9,586 nucleotides of DNA from an uncultured Prevotellaceae bacterium (GTDB lineage: Bacteria > Bacteroidota > Bacteroidia > Bacteroidales > Muribaculaceae). Below the pieces are notes generated by a model. That model was not told where the DNA came from, did no database searches, and worked only from the letters and a program-made list of their open reading frames with translations. Made by a program: the position numbers and the translations under genes. The stretch is from positions 1 through 9,586 of the forward strand of contig CAMFSS010000059.1 in assembly GCA_945983195.1 (NCBI GenBank), given 5' to 3'. Below, one piece after another: positions 6,126-9,586 of the stretch (the first letter of the stretch is position 1; the number at the start of each line of letters is the position of its first letter).

Positions 6126-7634
6126 TTAATATCGGCTGTGTACCTCATGCCCCTCAACGTAGATTGCGCTGAATGGGCGCGACGGACACAGGTTTTCGCA
6201 GGCTCCGCAGCCTATGCACCGCTCAGTGTTGACCACCGGGATTTTCACCGAATCGGGGTTGTCGGCATCGGCGGGTACCATCAGTATCGCGCCTGAGGGG
6301 CAGTGTCGGGCACAGTTGCCACACTCCACGCCCTCGGTGAGCGGAATGCAGTTCTTTCGCACCCACACGGCGTGTCCGATGCGTGTCGACGACTTGTCCT
6401 CGATTGTTATGGGCTTGATTGCGCCAGCCGGACACACTTGCGAGCAGCGGTTACACTCAGGGCGGCAATATCCGTTCTCGTAGCCCATTTCGGGCTGCAT
6501 GAGTCGCTGTAAGTCGGTCGATGGACGCAGCACATCGCTCGGACAAGCCTGCACGCATAGCTGGCAGCCTGTGCAGTGCTGCGCGAAGTGGCGTGCACTC
6601 CATGCTCCGGGAGGCACAATCGGTGTGGCGCGATTGGGTATCTTCTTGTCTTCAATCACGGCAAGACCGCCGTCCACCTTCTTCTCTTGTGCCTTGAGTG
6701 CCGAAGTGGCAGCCACCATTGCAGTGGCGGTGATGAACGTGCGCCGTGCTGTGTCGATTTGTTCGGGAGTGACTGCCGGCTTTTCAGCGGCAGGCGATTT
6801 TGTTGCAGTTCGGGTGCGCAGGCGCAGCTTGATTGCGCCGTGTTTGCAAGTGTCGATGCAGTCCATGCAAGCCACGCAGCGGCTGTAGTCGATAGTGTGA
6901 TGCTTCGAGTTGATGCACGAAGCCTTGCAGCGGCGGCCACATAGTCCGCAGGCATTGCACTTTGAAGTGTCGATTGTAGGACGCAGCAGCGAGAATCTCG
7001 ACACAAGGCCCAGCACTGTGCCTACCGGGCAGATGGTGTTGCAGTAGGTGCGTCCATTGCGCCATGCGAGCACTGCAATTGCCGCAAATGTCACCACGGC
7101 GATGATGAACGTCGGCAGGCTGGCAATGAGCACATCGGTGGAGTAGAAGGCATAGCTGTCCATTCGTTCAGCGAAGTAGGCAAGCAGATTGTTGCCCCAC
7201 TGGTAGACGGGAGCCAACAGGTTGGCAGCGATGCGGCCGTAGGAGCTGTATGGGGCAAGCAGAGCCACGGCAGAGCCTATCCCGGCAACGAGGCACACCA
7301 CGAATGCAGCAAGCACGCCATAGCGGAGCCAGCGTTTTTCGGGCGAGTAGGTGAAGCGGTAGCGATGCTTCTTGCGCTTTCCGCTTATCCATGAAATCAC
7401 GTCTTGCATCACACCGAGCGGACATATCACTGAGCAGTAGACACGTCCGAGCAGCAGAGTGAGAAGCAACAGCAGCACCACTACGCCCACATTCAGAGCA
7501 AGCAGTGCCGGCATGAACTGCACTTTTGCCGTCCAGCCGAGCCAGGCGTGGACAGTGCCGGTGAAGTCGAGAAACAGCATCGTTACGGCTGCAAAAAACA
7601 CTGTAGCGAGTGTTATTCTGATTTTTCTAAGCAT
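6126..7634 (-). CDS. membrane polyferredoxin, NapH-NapG-like fusion
   Basis: This encodes 502 residues. Residues 1-275 look like NapH: membrane segments at ~7-24, ~42-62, ~106-127 and ~172-191, two CxxxCP motifs (C67/C71 and C198/C202), then two [4Fe-4S] motifs (C226, C229, C232, C236 and C253, C256, C259, C263). Residues ~295-502 look like NapG: ARRTF followed by an alanine-rich hydrophobic stretch (297-315), then four cluster motifs (C354/357/360/364; C390 or C394 with C397/C401; C429 or C438 with C441/C445; C473/476/479/483). NapG is normally a separate Tat-exported protein, so here its signal seems to have become an internal segment. If that segment spans the membrane, clusters would sit on both sides. 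It is the first gene of the operon and the likely electron donor to the exported reductase; no napA or napB is nearby. Confidence 0.88.
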   Translation of the reverse strand: MLRKIRITLATVFFAAVTMLFLDFTGTVHAWLGWTAKVQFMPALLALNVGVVVLLLLLTLLLGRVYCSVICPLGVMQDVISWISGKRKKHRYRFTYSPEKRWLRYGVLAAFVVCLVAGIGSAVALLAPYSSYGRIAANLLAPVYQWGNNLLAYFAERMDSYAFYSTDVLIASLPTFIIAVVTFAAIAVLAWRNGRTYCNTICPVGTVLGLVSRFSLLRPTIDTSKCNACGLCGRRCKASCINSKHHTIDYSRCVACMDCIDTCKHGAIKLRLRTRTATKSPAAEKPAVTPEQIDTARRTFITATAMVAATSALKAQEKKVDGGLAVIEDKKIPNRATPIVPPGAWSARHFAQHCTGCQLCVQACPSDVLRPSTDLQRLMQPEMGYENGYCRPECNRCSQVCPAGAIKPITIEDKSSTRIGHAVWVRKNCIPLTEGVECGNCARHCPSGAILMVPADADNPDSVKIPVVNTERCIGCGACENLCPSRPFSAIYVEGHEVHSRY

Positions 7635-7661
7635 ATCAAGTTAGTTTGATTATTCACATTG

Positions 7662-7691
7662 CAAAATAACATAATTTTCCTCAAATATCAA
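7662..7691 (-). promoter_or_regulatory. promoter of the Fe-S/reductase operon
   Basis: On the minus strand, TTG (7691-7689) is followed by 19 bp and then TTATTTTG (7669-7662), one mismatch from TAnnTTTG. The box lies 27 nt before the ATG at 7634. Position and spacing fit a Bacteroidota housekeeping promoter. No other good candidate lies in this gap on this strand. Confidence 0.45.
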
Positions 7692-7756
7692 CTAAATAAA
7701 TTGCGGATATTCTTACCATTTTTTCGGTTTCCCCCAAAATCACCAAAAATCCTCTC

Positions 7757-7787
7757 GTGATTATTTTTATCCCTCAGTCATAATCAC
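7757..7787. promoter_or_regulatory. 8-bp inverted repeat between divergent promoters
   Basis: GTGATTAT (7757-7764) and ATAATCAC (7780-7787) are perfect complements around a 15-bp spacer. The centres of the arms are 23 bp apart, about two helical turns. The site lies between the minus-strand promoter at 7662-7691 and the plus-strand promoter at 7823-7853, so it could be an operator for either. No T run follows, so it does not look like a terminator. Apart from these three sites, 7635-7918 holds nothing I can recognise. Confidence 0.3.
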
Positions 7788-7822
7788 AATTTCTGCCCTA
7801 TTAAAAATCCAACAAACAATTA

Positions 7823-7853
7823 TTGCAAATTATTGATAGAAGTGCTATCTTTG
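7823..7853 (+). promoter_or_regulatory. orphan plus-strand Bacteroidota promoter
   Basis: TTG (7823-7825), a 20-bp spacer and TATCTTTG (7846-7853) match the Bacteroidota promoter consensus. The only ATG frame directly downstream is 18 codons long (7876-7932) and runs into the 3' end of the toxin pseudogene on the other strand. The promoter therefore has no obvious gene. Either the downstream gene was lost or the transcript is a non-coding or antisense RNA. Confidence 0.5.
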
Positions 7854-7918
7854 CAAAAGCAGACCGCAAAATTTCATGTATTGGCTTAAACTGAATCCTG
7901 CACTATCCAGAATAAAAA

Positions 7919-8160
7919 TTAAGGTGTTTTGAATTTGCTTTCGATTTTGGCGGCTTCTGCAAGGATGTCGGAGAATGTCGGAACATTATCTTCATAGATC
8001 ATGTTCGTAACCATTGTGTCGTAATCGTTCTCCCATTCCTGAGAATCTCTGTCACTCAAAAATCTTTCTCGATAGAGGCAACGGGGAGTTTGATTTTTGT
8101 CGCCGTCTGTTCAAATACAGTGCGACGCTGAGCCTCGGTAAGTGTCAGAAACTTATTCAT
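7919..8160 (-). pseudogene. abiEii: AbiEii-type toxin gene with large internal deletion
   Basis: These are remains of an AbiEii/AbiGii nucleotidyltransferase toxin. The first part (8160-8056) encodes MNKFLTLTEAQRR to ASIEKDF, 34 residues matching the usual N-terminus, then hits TGA exactly where the family has IEKD(F/Y)W. In another frame, 8068-7919 encodes ~49 residues starting ERFLSDRDSQEWENDYDTM and running through VPTFSDILAEAAKIE, which fits the usual C-terminus. The middle, about 200 or more residues including the GG...DxD nucleotidyltransferase site, is missing, so the toxin is dead. The start overlaps the antitoxin stop by 8 bp, the translational-coupling layout of AbiE loci. The junction lies in GAAAGATTTTTG (8068-8057), which fits both the expected ancestral N-side (GAG AAA GAT TTT TGG) and the C-side frame, suggesting deletion between short repeats. 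Confidence 0.8.
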
Positions 8161-8758
8161 AGGATGCAAGTATTATTTTACGAATCCATGCCGGGATTAA
8201 AGAAAAATCCTTTTTTATTGTTTCAAATGGTACGGCCTTAATCAGTTCCCGCACATGAGTCAACTGTTCGGGTGTCAGATTATCCTCTCCGATTTCACGG
8301 AGTGCAAATGTGAGAAGCATGGCAAAATCGTTTTGAAATGCCAGATTTTTTTTCGCCGTATGCTTGAACTGGATACCCCTTTCCCCGTCAAGCCTTACTT
8401 TACGAGGTGAGCCATCGGTCAGGTAAACCACATTCATCGGCAACTGCGTTGACAGGCCGAGCTTATTTAGCGCATATACCCCGGTCGGTACAATCTTCGC
8501 CTTATCGCGTCGGGCAATCGCGTCGGCAATCTCCTCAAATGTAGGATACAGTACACCCAATCCCAAAACCTTGTCAATTCTGGGATAGCAATAGATGCCA
8601 CGAGCCACCCTTATCAATTTTTGGGAAATAGTCAGCCGTTCAAAAGCTTTCTGAACTGCCTTTGAGTCACCATATCCTGCGTAATCAAGTGGTGATACTA
8701 TCGTACCTCTTCCGCGTTTGGATATGCTTGTAATTATCCTTTCTTCAATAGACTGCAT
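8153..8758 (-). CDS. abiEi: AbiEi/DUF6088-type antitoxin and autorepressor
   Basis: This 201-residue protein is a type IV TA antitoxin of the AbiEi/DUF6088 kind. Residues ~1-65 form a winged helix-turn-helix (ERIITSISKRGRGTIVSP ... AVQKAFERLTISQKLIRVARGIYCYP), the DNA-binding part that represses its own operon. The rest, with ADAIARRDKAKIVPTGVYAL and NVVYLTDGSPRKVRL, is the typical antitoxin domain. I chose the ATG at 8758 (MQSIEERI). An upstream TTG at 8785, which would add nine residues, is part of the -7 box and should be rejected. The frame is intact to the end and overlaps the toxin start by 8 bp, although the toxin is destroyed. It may survive as an orphan regulator, or as protection against a related toxin elsewhere. 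Confidence 0.85.
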   Translation of the reverse strand: MQSIEERIITSISKRGRGTIVSPLDYAGYGDSKAVQKAFERLTISQKLIRVARGIYCYPRIDKVLGLGVLYPTFEEIADAIARRDKAKIVPTGVYALNKLGLSTQLPMNVVYLTDGSPRKVRLDGERGIQFKHTAKKNLAFQNDFAMLLTFALREIGEDNLTPEQLTHVRELIKAVPFETIKKDFSLIPAWIRKIILASYE

Positions 8759-8775
8759 CTGATTATTAGAGTAAT

Positions 8776-8814
8776 TTTGTCGCAAATTTACGATATTTTT
8801 GCGACAAAGCCAAA
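8776..8814 (-). promoter_or_regulatory. abiE promoter inside an 11-bp inverted-repeat operator
   Basis: On the minus strand, TTTG (8814-8811), 20 bp and TAAATTTG (8790-8783) form a near-ideal Bacteroidota promoter. It ends 24 nt before the ATG at 8758. Perfect arms TTTGTCGCAAA (8776-8786) and TTTGCGACAAA (8798-8808) are separated by 11 bp, giving 22-bp centre spacing. One arm overlaps the -7 box and the other lies in the -33/-7 spacer. AbiEi proteins are known to repress by binding inverted repeats at their promoter, so this is the likely autoregulatory site. Confidence 0.7.
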
Positions 8815-8845
8815 TTGTATGAGATTGCCACTTAAGTTTGGGTTT

Positions 8846-8897
8846 AACGTGAGTTTGACGAACTCACGTTTGATTTATTATCCGACAGATAATAAAT
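8846..8897. repeat. two adjacent hairpins of identical geometry
   Basis: Hairpin 1 has arms AACGTGAGTT (8846-8855) and AACTCACGTT (8861-8870) with loop TGACG. Hairpin 2 has arms ATTTATTATC (8873-8882) and GATAATAAAT (8888-8897) with loop CGACA. Each is a perfect 10-bp stem with a 5-nt loop, and they are 2 bp apart. There is no proper T run on either strand, so simple termination is not convincing. They lie upstream of the abiE promoter and 2 bp beyond the end of a short minus-strand frame whose stop is at 8900-8902. Confidence 0.6.
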
Positions 8898-9005
8898 TGT
8901 TACGGAAAATTGCGGTTGGTGTTGTCTCTTGAAGCCATAATCTCATCAAAATGCAGTTGCCCCCATTCTATCACATAACTTATCTCACGAAGAAAACTGA
9001 CGTGC

Positions 9006-9164
9006 ATGACGCATATCCTTGCTCGGACTGTAAGCAATCCTATTCCATTTACCGGTTATTTGCCTACCGACAGAGAATCAATTCTTCACGATTTACGAGA
9101 TGCAAAAGCACGCCTTACAGAAAAACAACTTCGCAGCTATCGCGACAGCATAGAGTCTCTTTAG
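9006..9164 (+). CDS. unrecognised 52-residue ORF, possible gene remnant
   Basis: This ATG-started frame encodes 52 residues. The last two thirds (PTDRESILHDLRDAKARLTE and onward to SYRDSIESL) read like a charged, helical protein tail. The frame stays open 27 bp upstream of the ATG without another start. It stops 15 bp before a weak terminator-like hairpin, as expected for the 3' end of a gene. I do not recognise the family. It may be the surviving C-terminal piece of a larger gene or a small antitoxin-like protein. A longer overlapping frame at 8951-9202 looks random in composition and was not preferred. Confidence 0.3.
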   Translation: MTHILARTVSNPIPFTGYLPTDRESILHDLRDAKARLTEKQLRSYRDSIESL

Positions 9165-9178
9165 ACACAAACCAACAT

Positions 9179-9214
9179 ACTCACCCGGTTATTCTTGTGT
9201 GAGTTTTTGTTGTT
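9179..9214 (+). terminator. weak terminator candidate
   Basis: ACTCAC (9179-9184) and GTGAGT (9199-9204) can pair around a 14-nt loop and are followed by TTTT and a further T-rich stretch (TTTTGTTGTT). The stem is only 6 bp and the loop is long, so folding is marginal. Its place 15 bp after the stop of the small ORF at 9006-9164 supports the call. Confidence 0.3.
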
Positions 9215-9360
9215 CCCTGTTGCAAAATTACCAATAAGTTTCCATACCAAGAAACTTTGCCTGTAAATACATTATTGTTGTCCTAAAAAAATGATATATT
9301 TCACAGATTTCCATGGACTTTATATAACCTATTGTATCTAAGATGATTATGTGAAGCAAC

Positions 9361-9472
9361 TTACACTTTTCAATATTTTTTGATGCCTGAAAATTACACT
9401 TTTCAAAAGATTTAGGGGTATGAAAATTACACTTTTCAATAAAAAAACAGGTATGAATTTTACACTTTTCAA
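9361..9472. repeat. four-unit array with 33-bp period
   Basis: TTACACTTTTCAA occurs at 9361, 9394, 9427 and 9460, exactly 33 bp apart. In units 2 and 3 the conserved core is TGAAAATTACACTTTTCA, with dyad symmetry TGAAAA-N6-TTTTCA; units 1 and 4 are decayed on the left. The 33-bp step is about three helical turns and also eleven codons, so the minus strand can read as 11-residue repeats of the form (F/I)EKC(N/K). That frame only starts at a TTG. A binding-site array is the more likely explanation. Apart from this array and the terminator candidate, 9165-9546 holds no gene I can support. Confidence 0.75.
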
Positions 9473-9546
9473 AAGATATTTCCAAATTATCGGTGCAAAA
9501 AACTGCCGGTTATCACACAATCCGTGTGAACAAGAATAATAAATGG

Positions 9547-9586
9547 CTACTTCTTTGCATATCCAGTTGCTCGTCCCTTGCCGACC
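9547..9586 (-). CDS. possible 3' end of a gene entering from the right
   Basis: On the minus strand the frame from the right edge reads VGKGRATGYAKK and stops at TAG (9549-9547). The short tail resembles the ends of winged-helix or RecG-like regulatory proteins, which often finish with a Gly-rich, Tyr-containing wing strand. Twelve codons cannot prove this. A 6-bp inverted repeat (TCACAC 9513-9518, GTGTGA 9524-9529) lies 18 bp beyond the stop. A competing plus-strand ATG frame at 9543 runs off the edge and looks less protein-like. Confidence 0.25.
   Translation of the reverse strand, partial: VGKGRATGYAKK

Noticed and set aside
8759..8785. TTG start for the antitoxin
   Set aside because: The TTG is part of the minus-strand TAAATTTG box and the operator arm; the ATG at 8758 is preferred.
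8951..9202. 83-residue plus-strand ORF
   Set aside because: Composition looks random; it overlaps the more protein-like frame at 9006-9164 and ends inside the terminator candidate.
9223..9230. Minus-strand -7 box TAATTTTG
   Set aside because: It matches TAnnTTTG, but the nearest TTG is only 17 bp upstream and no gene follows on that strand within a reasonable distance.
9361..9472. CRISPR array
   Set aside because: Only four short repeats with 14-20 bp between cores, degenerate units and no cas genes; the dyad and 33-bp step fit a binding-site array better.
9228..9485. 85-residue minus-strand ORF with 11-residue EKC repeats
   Set aside because: It starts at TTG, has low-complexity content and is explained by the 33-bp DNA repeat happening to be a multiple of three.
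9189..9539. Terminal inverted repeats of a small mobile element (TTATTCTTGT and ACAAGAATAA)
   Set aside because: Only 10 bp of match in AT-rich sequence, with no transposase and no target duplication; chance is an adequate explanation.

Overview
The window looks like a chromosomal accessory region from a gut-type member of the Bacteroidales (Bacteroidota). The evidence is the set of TAnnTTTG -7 boxes, several with TTG or TTTG about 19-20 bp upstream; the absence of Shine-Dalgarno sites; paired AAA ATPases of the DUF4143/DUF234 kind; and an Fe-S/aldo-keto reductase operon that I associate with Bacteroidales. No genus can be fixed from the sequence. A GC-rich, well-ordered operon sits in the middle, with more AT-rich, patchy sequence on both sides.

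Left part (1-3776, plus strand): an AAA_14/DUF4143 ATPase (89-1357), a small AT-rich GIY-YIG-like protein (1420-1974), and a second ATPase with an apparently intact PD-(D/E)xK-type C-terminal domain (2169-3596). The second ATPase is bracketed by two 69-bp direct repeats (66 of 69 identical, 1550 bp apart), each carrying a long inverted repeat. Next come three TTCGATTATAATCGAA-type palindromes spaced exactly 40 bp centre to centre. A decayed copy of the third palindrome, with a 16-bp identical half, lies directly upstream of the first ATPase promoter. The ATPase genes therefore appear to travel with structured repeats.

Middle (3777-7634, minus strand): a tight four-gene operon, in transcription order: a membrane polyferredoxin that looks like NapH fused to NapG; a Tat-signal, lipobox-bearing aldo/keto reductase with two Fe-S motifs; a DUF1893 protein with four C-terminal cysteines; and an ECF-type S component. 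I infer an uncharacterised envelope redox system, with electrons crossing the membrane through the fused ferredoxin protein towards an exported reductase, linked to uptake of a small substrate. The hairpin plus T7 in the right copy of the 69-bp repeat could terminate this operon.

Right part (7635-9586): a decayed AbiE toxin-antitoxin locus on the minus strand. The AbiEi/DUF6088-type antitoxin is intact, with a near-ideal promoter embedded in an 11-bp inverted-repeat operator. The AbiEii toxin gene keeps only its first 34 codons and last ~49, joined out of frame at a probable 12-bp microhomology. Beyond it lie paired hairpins, small gene remnants, a weak terminator candidate, a four-unit 33-bp repeat array with internal dyad symmetry, and possibly the tail of a minus-strand gene at the right edge.
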